Shown: positions 5,967-12,463 of the stretch, piece by piece
How the letters are laid out: every line of letters starts with the position of its first letter
Numbering within the stretch: the stretch's first letter is position 1
NCBI GenBank assembly: GCA_964560165.1
Contig: CAZLLB010000079.1
Coordinates: 1-12,688 of the forward strand
Direction of reading: 5' to 3'
Origin: Parvibaculum sp964560165
Lineage (GTDB): Bacteria; Pseudomonadota; Alphaproteobacteria; Parvibaculales; Parvibaculaceae
Length of the DNA stretch: 12,688 nt
Position numbers and translations under genes: made by a program
The notes under the pieces: model-generated
What the model saw: only the letters and a program-made list of their open reading frames with translations
Database searches by the model: none
Told to the model about the DNA's origin: nothing

Positions 5967-7187
5967 ATGGCGCAGGAAAACGTATCGCGCGAGACGAAGG
6001 CCGGAACAATCGAGGGCCAGTACGATCCGAAATTCAAAGGCGTCTATGAAGCCTTCATCGAGAATTTTGAAACGCGCGACGAGGTCGGCGCCAATGTGGC
6101 GATCACGCTCGACGGCAAAACGGTCGTCGATCTCTGGGGCGGCAAAAAAGCCCGCGACGGCGAGGCATGGACACGCGACACGGTGTCGATCGTTTTCTCC
6201 TGCACCAAAGGCGCGTCCGCCATTTGCGCGCACCTTCTGGCCGATCGCGGCTTGCTCGATCTCGATGCGCCGGTGGCGAAATACTGGCCGGAGTTTGCGC
6301 AGAACGGCAAGGAAGACACCATCGTCTCGATGATGCTCGACCATTCCGTCGGCCTGCCGCATTTGCGCACCAAGCTGAAGGACGGCGCCTATTACGATTA
6401 CGACTACATGATCGACCTCATGGCCAAGGAAGCGCCCTTCTGGCAGCCCGGCACCCGCAACGGCTATCACGGCGTCACCTTCGCCTGGACCGTGGGCGAG
6501 ATCGTTCATCGCGCGGCCAAGAAGCGTATGGGGCTTTTCTTCCGCGATGAGGTGGCAAAACCACTCGGCCTCGATTTCTGGATGGGCTTGCCTGAAGAGA
6601 TTGAGCCGCGCGTTGCGCCGATGATCTATGCCGAGCCTGATGCTGCAACAATGGCGTCGAAATTCACCAAGGCGGTGATGAGTGATCCGACTTCGGCATC
6701 TTCTCTCTTCCTGACGAATAACGGCGCGGCCAATTTCAATTCGCGCGAAGCTCATGCCGCCGAAATCGGTTCGGCCAACGGTATTTCAAACGGACGCGGA
6801 CTGGCGGGGCTTTATGCACCGCTCGCCAATGGCAAGCTCGTCTCCAGCGATACGCTCGCCCGTATGAGCCGCGTCTCCATGGCGACGCATGAAGACGCGA
6901 CGCTACTGATCCCCACGCGCTTCGCGCTCGGCTTCATGAAGTCGATGGACAATCGCAAAGTGCCCAACACCAGCAATATGAGCTGCATCATGTCGGACGC
7001 GGCTTTCGGCCATGTCGGCATGGGTGGCTCCATCGGCTTTGCAGATCCGCAGGCGCATATGAGCTTCGGCTACAATATGAACCGCATGGGCAATGGCATT
7101 CTGGTCAACGACCGCTGCCAGTCGATGATCGACGAGGCCTATAAGGCGCTTGGCTATCGCTCCAACGCATCGGGCGTCTGGGCCTGA
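5967..7187 (+). CDS. Beta-lactamase-like serine hydrolase (class C / EstB-type esterase family)
   Basis: A 406-residue protein of the serine beta-lactamase-like superfamily, which in bacteria includes EstB-like esterases, DD-peptidase relatives and class C beta-lactamases. The catalytic S-x-x-K is S78-C-T-K81. The second motif Y-x-N appears as Y167-H-G in PGTRNGYHGVTFAW, and the third, KTG-like, as H349-V-G within FGHVGMGGS. The HxG form together with the YHG form is typical of the esterase branch rather than of true beta-lactamases. No clear signal peptide is present, so the enzyme is probably cytoplasmic. The ATG follows AGGGA (5952-5956). The gap of 41 bases to the SGNH-like gene suggests co-transcription. 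Its stop is 21 bases from that of the convergent DUF1348 gene, with no terminator visible. The substrate is unknown; antibiotic resistance should not be assumed. Confidence 0.87.
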   Translation: MAQENVSRETKAGTIEGQYDPKFKGVYEAFIENFETRDEVGANVAITLDGKTVVDLWGGKKARDGEAWTRDTVSIVFSCTKGASAICAHLLADRGLLDLDAPVAKYWPEFAQNGKEDTIVSMMLDHSVGLPHLRTKLKDGAYYDYDYMIDLMAKEAPFWQPGTRNGYHGVTFAWTVGEIVHRAAKKRMGLFFRDEVAKPLGLDFWMGLPEEIEPRVAPMIYAEPDAATMASKFTKAVMSDPTSASSLFLTNNGAANFNSREAHAAEIGSANGISNGRGLAGLYAPLANGKLVSSDTLARMSRVSMATHEDATLLIPTRFALGFMKSMDNRKVPNTSNMSCIMSDAAFGHVGMGGSIGFADPQAHMSFGYNMNRMGNGILVNDRCQSMIDEAYKALGYRSNASGVWA

Positions 7188-7208
7188 TTTCGACGAGGCG
7201 GGCGTGGA

Positions 7209-7616
7209 TCAATATCTGCGCTCGCCTTCCTTGATCGGAATGTCGTTGATGCTGGCATCGCGCCACGCCATCAGCCCCTCGGCGTTGAACTCCCATTGTT
7301 CATTGCCATGCGAGCGAAACCATTGGCCGCTTGCATCGTGCCATTCATATTCGAAGCGCACCGAGATGCGGTTGTCGTCGAAGGCCCATAATTCCTTCTT
7401 CAGTTTGTAATCGAGTTCCTTCGCCCATTTGCGATGCAGGAACGCCTTGATTTCGTCGCGCCCTTTGACGAATTCGCTGCGATTGCGCCACTGCGAATCC
7501 GGCGTATAGGCCAGTGCGACGCGATCGACATCGCGCGAGTTCCAGGCATCCTCTGCGGCCTGCACTTTGGCTGCCGCCGATGCTTTCGTGAATGGCGGTT
7601 TGATGGGCGTGGTCAT
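7209..7616 (-). CDS. DUF1348 / nuclear transport factor 2-like (SnoaL-like fold) protein
   Basis: A 135-residue protein of the DUF1348 family with the NTF2-like cone fold. It begins with a helix (KASAAAKVQAAEDAWNSRDV), then LAYTPDSQWRNRSEFVKG, then the diagnostic HRKWAKELDYKLKKELWAF (61-79) and the C-terminal GNEQWEFNAEGLMAWRDASI. No enzymatic activity is established for the family; related folds act as small isomerases, cyclases or binding domains. The ATG at 7614-7616 overlaps the stop of the upstream PNPOx-like gene as ATGA and is preceded by a strong AAGGAG (7622-7627), so translation of the two is probably coupled. Co-expression with a flavin-type protein suggests that both act on the same small molecule, but that is inference. 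Confidence 0.86.
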   Translation of the reverse strand: MTTPIKPPFTKASAAAKVQAAEDAWNSRDVDRVALAYTPDSQWRNRSEFVKGRDEIKAFLHRKWAKELDYKLKKELWAFDDNRISVRFEYEWHDASGQWFRSHGNEQWEFNAEGLMAWRDASINDIPIKEGERRY

Positions 7617-8227
7617 GTCGTCTCCTTGGTTTTCAGGGTTGCGAGTTCCGCTTCAAGCGCTGCGATGCGCGCCTTTAAATGTTCAAAAGCGCCCGCCACT
7701 TCGGCGACGTCGAGCTTCATCGGAATATGCTGCGAGCAATTGGTATCGAACGCCGCGACGGTGAAGAGGATCGCCTGCTGGGGCTTGGCGCGATAATTTT
7801 CCGGCATCAGCATCGCGATGGTTGCGGGGTCGTCGGAGACCTGAGCGTGGCCCCATATCTTCACCCGCGTGCGCGTCTCGTAATCCATCAGGAACATCTG
7901 GGCCTGATCGTTTTCCGTCAGATTGCCGGTGGTGATGTATTGCCGGTTGCCGATGTAATCGGCAAAGGCCAGCGTCCTCTCATCAATGACACGCAGAAAG
8001 CCCTTCGGTCCGCCCCGATGCTGGATATAGGGCTGGCCGCCTGCACTGGCGGTGGCAAAAAAGAACGAATCCCGTTCGGCGATGAAGGCGGCGACATCCG
8101 GCGTGATGTGGTCACTCCAGTCGCGACCCTCATAGAAGTCGCGGCTCCCACGCGCCTTCTGTTGCGCTTTGACCGCAGGCGTAAAGGCGATGTCGCTGAC
8201 GTGCCTGTGAGGTGTGGGCGTTTCCAT
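7613..8227 (-). CDS. Pyridoxamine 5'-phosphate oxidase-family flavin-nucleotide-binding protein
   Basis: A 204-residue protein with the split-barrel FMN-binding fold of the PNPOx-like superfamily. The core is FFFATASAGGQPYIQHRGG (55-73), then PKGFLRVIDERTLAFADYIGNRQYITTGNL, typical of the flavin-nucleotide-binding branch rather than of true PdxH. A C-terminal amphipathic coiled-coil segment (about 180-201, with heptad-like LKARIAALEAELATL) probably supports oligomerisation. The ATG at 8225-8227 is chosen; the frame is open to 8359, but that extension would cross the divergent lysR start and looks non-coding. It overlaps the DUF1348 start by 4 bases and is divergent from lysR (107-bp gap), so it is the obvious candidate target of that regulator. 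The biochemical reaction is unknown. Confidence 0.88.
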   Translation of the reverse strand: METPTPHRHVSDIAFTPAVKAQQKARGSRDFYEGRDWSDHITPDVAAFIAERDSFFFATASAGGQPYIQHRGGPKGFLRVIDERTLAFADYIGNRQYITTGNLTENDQAQMFLMDYETRTRVKIWGHAQVSDDPATIAMLMPENYRAKPQQAILFTVAAFDTNCSQHIPMKLDVAEVAGAFEHLKARIAALEAELATLKTKETT

Positions 8228-8292
8228 GGGAAGGCCTTTCAGTCTTCGGGGGGCTAGTCCGCATATAGGTGATTTCCATAAGCGGCATAATC

Positions 8293-8328
8293 TGTCAAAA
8301 TCGACATATTCCGTTTCATTTTGTGGAA
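8293..8328. promoter_or_regulatory. Paired dyads in the lysR/PNPOx divergent region, candidate LysR sites
   Basis: Two imperfectly symmetric elements lie in tandem: TGTC-N6-GACA (8293-8306) and TTCC-N12-GGAA (8309-8328), centres 19 bp apart, just before the lysR ATG at 8335. LysR regulators commonly bind such paired, AT-rich dyads between themselves and a divergent target gene. Neither is an exact T-N11-A box, so the assignment is tentative. On the minus strand a perfect TTGACA overlaps the first dyad (8292-8297) but lacks a well-spaced -10. Confidence 0.3.
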
Positions 8329-8334
8329 CAATAA

Positions 8335-9234
8335 ATGGACCGCCTCGATACGCTGGCAATTTTCGTGGAGGTTGCCGAGCAGGGTAGTTTCGTCCGGGCG
8401 GCGGCGCGTCTCGGTCGCTCCACCGCCGCCGTTTCGCGCGCCATTGCTGCGCTTGAGGCGCGCCTTGAAACGCGGCTCCTGTTGCGCACCACGCGCGCCG
8501 TCTCGCTTACCGATGCAGGCGCGCGCTATCTTGATCGCTGCCGGGGCCTGCTTGCGAGTTTCGACGAGATCGAAGCGGCAGCCGCCAGCGAGAAGGCCGA
8601 GCCGCAGGGCCTCATCTCGCTCACCGTGCCGGTCGTCTTTGGTCGCCTGCATGTGCTGCCCGTCGCTGCCGCTTTCCTCAATGACCATCCGCGCGTCCGC
8701 TTACGTATGCTGATGCTCGACCGCAATGTATCGCTGGTCGATGAAGGGATGGATGCCGGTGTGCGTCTCGGTGCGCTGGAAGATTCGTCATTGAAGGCAA
8801 CCAGGGTCGGGCATGTTGCGCGCGGCATCTATGCAAGCCCCGCCTATCTCGCCCGTGCAGGCCTACCCAAGCGGCCGGAGGATTTGCCACGCCACGATTG
8901 CATCGCCGTCAGCAATGCAGCGGCAGAGACGGAGCGCTGGGTTTTCGGGCGGCGCGGCGCGGCGCGCAAGACGGTAACGATCTCGCCGCTTCTCACCGTC
9001 ACTACCATCGACGCAGGCGTCGAAGCCGCCGTGATGGGCCTTGGCCTTGTGCGGCTTCTGTCTTATCAAACCGAAACGCTGGTCGCGGCAGGCAAGCTTC
9101 GTCAGGTGCTCAAGGCGCATGAAGCCGATGAGGTGCCAATCCATATCATTCAGCCGGCCTCGGCGCATGTGCCCGCCAAGGTGCGTGCCTTCATCGACCG
9201 GCTGGCACCCGCGCTGCGGGCAAAATTCAGCTAA
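8335..9234 (+). CDS. LysR family transcriptional regulator
   Basis: A 299-residue LysR regulator of standard length. The N-terminal winged helix-turn-helix is evident: LDTLAIFVEVAEQGSFVRAA, then the recognition segment STAAVSRAIAALEARLETRLLLRTTRAVSLTDAGARYLDR (about residues 29-68), followed by a linker helix. The effector-binding domain begins with GLISLTVPVVFGRLHVLPV (about 92-110) and ends with the usual VPAKVRAFIDRLAP helix. It acts as a cytoplasmic DNA-binding tetramer that senses a small ligand. It is divergent from the PNPOx/DUF1348 pair, the classic LysR arrangement, and probably controls that pair and itself. The ribosome site (GGAACA) is weak. Its stop overlaps the stop of the convergent DUF1232 gene by a few bases. 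The ligand is unknown. Confidence 0.95.
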   Translation: MDRLDTLAIFVEVAEQGSFVRAAARLGRSTAAVSRAIAALEARLETRLLLRTTRAVSLTDAGARYLDRCRGLLASFDEIEAAAASEKAEPQGLISLTVPVVFGRLHVLPVAAAFLNDHPRVRLRMLMLDRNVSLVDEGMDAGVRLGALEDSSLKATRVGHVARGIYASPAYLARAGLPKRPEDLPRHDCIAVSNAAAETERWVFGRRGAARKTVTISPLLTVTTIDAGVEAAVMGLGLVRLLSYQTETLVAAGKLRQVLKAHEADEVPIHIIQPASAHVPAKVRAFIDRLAPALRAKFS

Positions 9235-9629
9235 AGCGTCTTTTCGTCCGTGGGCGGAAGGCCGAGCGATTTGCGCGCGGCGGCGCGGTGGTCCGGCGTC
9301 AGGTGGCTGGAGACAAGGCCGATCGCCGCCATCAGCACGGTCGCGTCATCGGTAAAGCCAAACCCGACAATAAAGTCCGGCACCATATCGACAGGCAGAA
9401 CGAAATAGGCCAGCGCCGCCAGCAGCGTCCCCTTGACGCGCAAGGGCGTTTTGGGATCGCGCGTGCAGAACCAGGCTGCCGCCGCGTCTTCGGCGAAGGG
9501 AACTTTTCCTGCGACGCGCGCCATCTTGCGCCAGAAGCCTTCGCGCACGGTTTTATCGTTGCGCGCGAGGGTGGCGGGCAAGCTGACTTTCGGGCTATCA
9601 AGCTCGGCTTCGAGGTTGGGGTTCGACAT
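9231..9629 (-). CDS. DUF1232 (YkvA-like) small membrane protein
   Basis: A 132-residue protein with the DUF1232 core TPLRVKGTLLAALAYFVLPVDMVPDFIVGFGFTDDATVLMAAIGLV at about 61-106, quoted here only as its hallmark segments LPVDMVPD (78-85) and GFTDDATVL (91-99). Two hydrophobic stretches (about 68-80 and 96-107) flank that motif, giving a likely hairpin in the inner membrane. The function of the family is unknown. The start at 9627-9629 is the only good in-frame ATG, since a stop occurs just upstream; no strong ribosome site is seen. The stop TAG (9231-9233) overlaps the lysR stop on the other strand, so the two genes converge with no room for a separate terminator. Confidence 0.88.
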   Translation of the reverse strand: MSNPNLEAELDSPKVSLPATLARNDKTVREGFWRKMARVAGKVPFAEDAAAAWFCTRDPKTPLRVKGTLLAALAYFVLPVDMVPDFIVGFGFTDDATVLMAAIGLVSSHLTPDHRAAARKSLGLPPTDEKTL

Positions 9630-9798
9630 CGGTTACTGTCTAGGCTCCATTGCAGCGAGACTCGGACGAAGATGGGACCGAAAGACGCATCCTGCAAGAT
9701 GAGGCGGACCCTGCGTCAAAGCGCGTTCCTGTGGAATCCCTTTGTTTTCCACATTTTTGTCTCGCGCGGGGGCCTCCGAATTTGTTAAATCGCCTCAA

Positions 9799-9848
9799 CA
9801 CCGGGCGGGTAGCCGCCCAAAACAATCACCGGGGCGGATAGCTGCTCA
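9799..9848 (+). repeat. Two tandem imperfect repeats, each forming a hairpin, in the dehydrogenase leader
   Basis: Copy 1 (9799-9819) and copy 2 (9827-9848) share CACCGGG, CGG, TAGC, GC and CA and differ mainly at G/A and C/T positions plus one extra G. Copy 1 folds as GGGCGG (9803-9808), loop GTAG, CCGCCC (9813-9818). Copy 2 folds as GGGCGG (9832-9837), loop ATAG, CTGCTC (9842-9847), where two pairs become G-U but pairing is kept in RNA. A third small stem AGGCC/GGCCT lies at 9865-9877, ahead of the ribosome site. The rest of the 273-base region 9630-9902 shows no gene that I can support. Confidence 0.45.
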
Positions 9849-9902
9849 CACGGGAGAAACGCGCAGGCCTTCGGCCTCAGCGGGACAATAAGGAATAGGC
9901 AT

Positions 9903-10685
9903 ATGAAACTCGACTCCAAGATTTCCGCCATCATCACCGGCGGCGCTTCGGGCCTCGGCGCGGCAACCGCTCGGCTGCTGGCCTCGCAGGGCGTCAAGAT
10001 CGGTATTTTCGATCTTCAGGAAGACAAGGGCGAAGCCCTGGCGAAGGAACTCGGCGGCACATTCGCCAAAGTGAACGTCACCGATGAAGCCAGCGTCGAT
10101 GCGGGCTTTGCAAAGCTCCGCGCCGCCAACGGTCAGGAGCGCATCCTCGTCAATTGCGCCGGCACCGGCAATGCGGTCAAGACCGCCTCGCGCAACAAAG
10201 AGACGGGCGCGCCTGAGCACTTCCCGCTCGACAAGTTCAACCTCATCATCCAGATCAACCTCGTCGGCACGTTCCGCTGCATCGCCAAGTCGGCGGCAGG
10301 CATGCTGACGCTTGAGCCGCTGGAAGGCGGCGATCGCGGCGCGATCGTCAACACCGGTTCGGTTGCGGCGCAGGACGGTCAGATCGGCCAGGCGGCTTAT
10401 TCCGCTTCCAAGGCTGGTGTTGTCGGCATGACGCTTCCCATCGCGCGCGATCTCAGCCGAGATGGCATCCGCATCAACACGATCCTGCCGGGCATCTTCG
10501 AAACGCCCCTTCTCGCTGGCGCGCCGCAGGCGGGTGATGAAGGCGCACAGGTTGCCGTACCGTTCCCCGCACGTCTCGGCAACCCGGACGAATATGCTTC
10601 GCTCGCGGTCCAGATGATCTCGAACGGCTACTTCAACGGCGAGACGGTCCGTCTCGACGGCGCGATCCGCATGGCGCCGCGCTAA
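9903..10685 (+). CDS. Short-chain dehydrogenase, 3-hydroxyacyl-CoA dehydrogenase type 2 (HSD10)-like
   Basis: A 260-residue classical SDR that closely resembles HSD17B10-type enzymes, which oxidise 2-methyl-3-hydroxybutyryl-CoA and related hydroxyacyl-CoAs or steroids with NAD+. The cofactor motif TGGASGLG is at 12-19, and the acidic D37 after strand 2 indicates NAD rather than NADP. NCAG is at 84-87. The catalytic tetrad is N119, S153, Y166 and K170 (YSASK). The C-terminal part PFPARLGNPDEYASL and FNGETVRLDGAIRM is characteristic of the HSD10 group. The ATG is preceded by AAGGA (9890-9894). It stands alone as a single-gene unit with a hairpin-rich leader and an intrinsic terminator immediately downstream. 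A role in short or branched acyl-CoA degradation is likely, but the exact substrate is inferred. Confidence 0.92.
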   Translation: MKLDSKISAIITGGASGLGAATARLLASQGVKIGIFDLQEDKGEALAKELGGTFAKVNVTDEASVDAGFAKLRAANGQERILVNCAGTGNAVKTASRNKETGAPEHFPLDKFNLIIQINLVGTFRCIAKSAAGMLTLEPLEGGDRGAIVNTGSVAAQDGQIGQAAYSASKAGVVGMTLPIARDLSRDGIRINTILPGIFETPLLAGAPQAGDEGAQVAVPFPARLGNPDEYASLAVQMISNGYFNGETVRLDGAIRMAPR

Positions 10686-10709
10686 TCGTTTCCGACTTTC
10701 GGAAATGCG

Positions 10710-10739
10710 AAAGCCCCGGTGGAAACACCGGGGCTTTTT
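10710..10739 (+). terminator. Strong Rho-independent terminator after the dehydrogenase gene
   Basis: A 12-bp perfect stem (AAAGCCCCGGTG, 10710-10721, with its complement 10726-10737) is closed by a GAAA tetraloop and followed by a T-run (10735-10739). It lies 24 bases after the dehydrogenase stop. A smaller stem TTTCCG/CGGAAA (10689-10694, 10700-10705) precedes it. On the other strand only three T follow, so it may also slow transcripts coming from ndh, less efficiently. Confidence 0.92.
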
Positions 10740-10742
10740 GTT

Positions 10743-10770
10743 TGTCATTCAGCGTCGTCCCGGGATGACA
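10743..10770. repeat. Imperfect palindrome, possible remnant of an alphaproteobacterial intergenic repeat
   Basis: TGTCATTC (10743-10750) pairs with GGATGACA (10763-10770) through seven standard pairs and one G-T pair, around a 12-base loop. The minus strand begins TGTCATCCCGGG, resembling short palindromic repeats scattered between genes in several alphaproteobacteria. Only one copy is in the window, so membership of a dispersed family is inference. It lies between the terminator and the end of ndh. Confidence 0.35.
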
Positions 10771-10788
10771 TCAGTGGTTGGGGGGAGC

Positions 10789-12060
10789 CTACGGCAGGCT
10801 CGTTGAACCCGTGATCAGTCGCACGCCTTGCCGGAAGGTGATGTAGGCCCAGAGCCAATGCAGCATCACCATCAAGCGATTGCGGAAGCCGATCAGGAAA
10901 TAGATATGCGCCGCGCCCCAGACGAGCCAGGCGATGAAGCCCGTCATTTTAATGCGGCCGAAATCTATCACCGCGCTCTTGCGGCCAATGGTGGCGAGGT
11001 TGCCCTGATGGCGATAGCGGAACGGCACGGCCTTGCCGCCCTTGAGCTTTGTGCGGATCGTGCGCGCTGCATAAGCGCCCATCTGTTTTGCGGCGGGGGC
11101 AATTCCCGGCACGAAGCTGCCGTCTTTCCAGCGTACCGCCGCCGTGTCGCCGACGATGAAGATGCGTTCGTCATCGGCCAGATTCAGATGGTCGTTGACG
11201 GGGACGCGGCCCGCGCGGTCGCTTTCGACGCCGAGCCATTTTGCGGCGGGTGAGGCTTCGACGCCTGCGGCCCAGATGATTGTGCGCGCCGCGATTAAGC
11301 TTCCCGCGCGTTCAACGCCGTCGCGCGTGCAGGATGTTGCGGCCGCGCCGAGCAGGATTTCGACGCCCATCTTCTCCAGCGATTTTTGCGCGAAGGTGGA
11401 GAGCGTTTCGGGAAAGGCTGGCAGGATGCGTGGGCCTGCTTCGATTAGCACGACGCGGGCCGATGCCGGATCGATGTGCCGGAAATCCTGCAGCAGCGCC
11501 TTCTTTGCAAGCTCGATGATCGCGCCCGCCATTTCGACGCCGGTCGGCCCGCCGCCGACAATGACGAAGGTGAGAAGGGCGCGGCGGCGATCCTCATCTT
11601 CCTCCGTTTCGGCCTTTTCGAAAGCAAGCAGAATGCGGCGGCGGATTTCCGTTGCATCGTCGATTTTCTTCAGGCCGGGCGCGACAGGCTCCCAATCGTC
11701 ATGGCCGAAATAGGCGTGCCGTGCGCCGGTGGCGACGATCAGATGGTCGTAAGGAACCCGCCGCCCATCATCGAGCGACACATTCCGCGCATCGCGATCG
11801 ATGCTCAGGACGTTTCCGAGCAGTACTTCGGTATTTGCCTGATCGCGCAATGTCGAGCGGATGGGCGTTGCGATATCGGCGGGCGAAAGCGTGGCGGTTG
11901 CCACCTGATAGAGAAGCGGCTGGAAGAGGTGATAGTTCATCCGGTCGATCATCGTCACGCGCACCGGCGCCGATGCGAGCGCCTTTGCCGCCGTGAGGCC
12001 GGCAAATCCCGCACCGAGAATAACGACGCGCGGACGCGCATCCATGTCGGTTGAAGTCAA
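10789..12060 (-). CDS. ndh: Type II NADH dehydrogenase (NDH-2), FAD-dependent
   Basis: A 423-residue, single-subunit, non-proton-pumping NADH:quinone oxidoreductase on the inner face of the cytoplasmic membrane. It has the FAD motif GAGFAG (16-21) with the acidic end of strand 2 at D39, the NADH motif GGGPTG (169-174), IIWAAGVEASP (261-271) and the second flavin motif FIVGDTAAV (301-309). Quinone-site residues lie around IAPAAKQMGAYAA. A C-terminal hydrophobic stretch (about 373-395) and the following amphipathic segment match the membrane anchor of NDH-2. The start is read as TTG at 12058-12060 because a perfect AGGAGG (12066-12071) lies 5 bases before it, whereas the ATG five codons later is too far from any ribosome site. 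It follows phhB by 24 bases on the same strand, probably as one operon. Confidence 0.93.
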   Translation of the reverse strand: MTSTDMDARPRVVILGAGFAGLTAAKALASAPVRVTMIDRMNYHLFQPLLYQVATATLSPADIATPIRSTLRDQANTEVLLGNVLSIDRDARNVSLDDGRRVPYDHLIVATGARHAYFGHDDWEPVAPGLKKIDDATEIRRRILLAFEKAETEEDEDRRRALLTFVIVGGGPTGVEMAGAIIELAKKALLQDFRHIDPASARVVLIEAGPRILPAFPETLSTFAQKSLEKMGVEILLGAAATSCTRDGVERAGSLIAARTIIWAAGVEASPAAKWLGVESDRAGRVPVNDHLNLADDERIFIVGDTAAVRWKDGSFVPGIAPAAKQMGAYAARTIRTKLKGGKAVPFRYRHQGNLATIGRKSAVIDFGRIKMTGFIAWLVWGAAHIYFLIGFRNRLMVMLHWLWAYITFRQGVRLITGSTSLP

Positions 12061-12065
12061 TCCCG

Positions 12066-12071
12066 CCTCCT
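12066..12071 (-). promoter_or_regulatory. Ribosome binding site that fixes a TTG start for ndh
   Basis: The minus-strand AGGAGG is a full match to the anti-Shine-Dalgarno and sits 5 bases before TTG (12058-12060). It is 20 bases from the first ATG of the frame (12043-12045), which has no ribosome site of its own. Confidence 0.6.
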
Positions 12072-12084
12072 GCCGCTACAGCGT

Positions 12085-12387
12085 TTACTTGCCCGCCTTG
12101 CCTGCCCATTTGTCCATCAGCTTTGCGAGCTTCACATCGCGTTCGGACAATCCGTCGACGTCATGCGTCGTCAGCAGAACTTTCACGGTCTTGTAGACGT
12201 TGAACCATTCGGGATGGTGGTCGGCTTTTTCGGCGGCGAGTGCGACGCGGCTCATCCAGCCGAAGGCCTCGTTGAAATCCCTGAAGGTGAAGGTTTTCTC
12301 GATGGCGTCGCGCCCGCGCACCTTCGTCCAGCCCTTCAGCTCCGCCAGCGCCTTTGTGCGCGCAACGCCGGAAAGTTTTTCGATCAT
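12085..12387 (-). CDS. phhB: Pterin-4a-carbinolamine dehydratase
   Basis: A 100-residue protein of normal family length. It dehydrates 4a-hydroxytetrahydrobiopterin formed by aromatic amino acid hydroxylases, returning the pterin to its cycle. The active-site signature ADHHPEWFNVYKTVKVLLTT, with H57, H58 and P59, and the third histidine of TTHD (H75) are intact, as is the final GLSERDVKLAKLMD helix. The ATG is preceded by a perfect AGGAGG (12393-12398) at ideal spacing. No phenylalanine hydroxylase gene lies in the window, so the hydroxylase partner would be elsewhere. The gene is upstream of ndh in a probable two-gene operon and divergent from the metallopeptidase gene (76-bp gap). The pairing with ndh has no obvious metabolic reason. 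Confidence 0.95.
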   Translation of the reverse strand: MIEKLSGVARTKALAELKGWTKVRGRDAIEKTFTFRDFNEAFGWMSRVALAAEKADHHPEWFNVYKTVKVLLTTHDVDGLSERDVKLAKLMDKWAGKAGK

Positions 12388-12413
12388 GTGAGCCTCCTGT
12401 ATACGGGTCTGGT

Positions 12414-12442
12414 TTGCGGCCAGAGCCTCGCCTGCCTAGAGT
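12414..12442 (+). promoter_or_regulatory. Candidate promoter of the metallopeptidase gene
   Basis: TTGCGG (12414-12419) and TAGAGT (12437-12442) are separated by exactly 17 bases. Transcription would start near 12449, leaving a short leader that contains little more than the ribosome site AAGGAGGAG (12451-12459). This is a prediction by eye. Confidence 0.35.
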
Positions 12443-12463
12443 CCGCTTGCAAGGAGGAGATGC

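Noticed and set aside
5967..7187. Reading the serine hydrolase as a beta-lactamase resistance gene
   Set aside because: The motifs (SCTK, YHG, HVG) and the apparent lack of a signal peptide fit the esterase branch; resistance cannot be supported from sequence.
9846..10748. A 300-codon open frame on the minus strand opposite the HSD10-like gene
   Set aside because: It spans the strong terminator and the coding sequence of a clear SDR gene, and its product has no recognisable motif.
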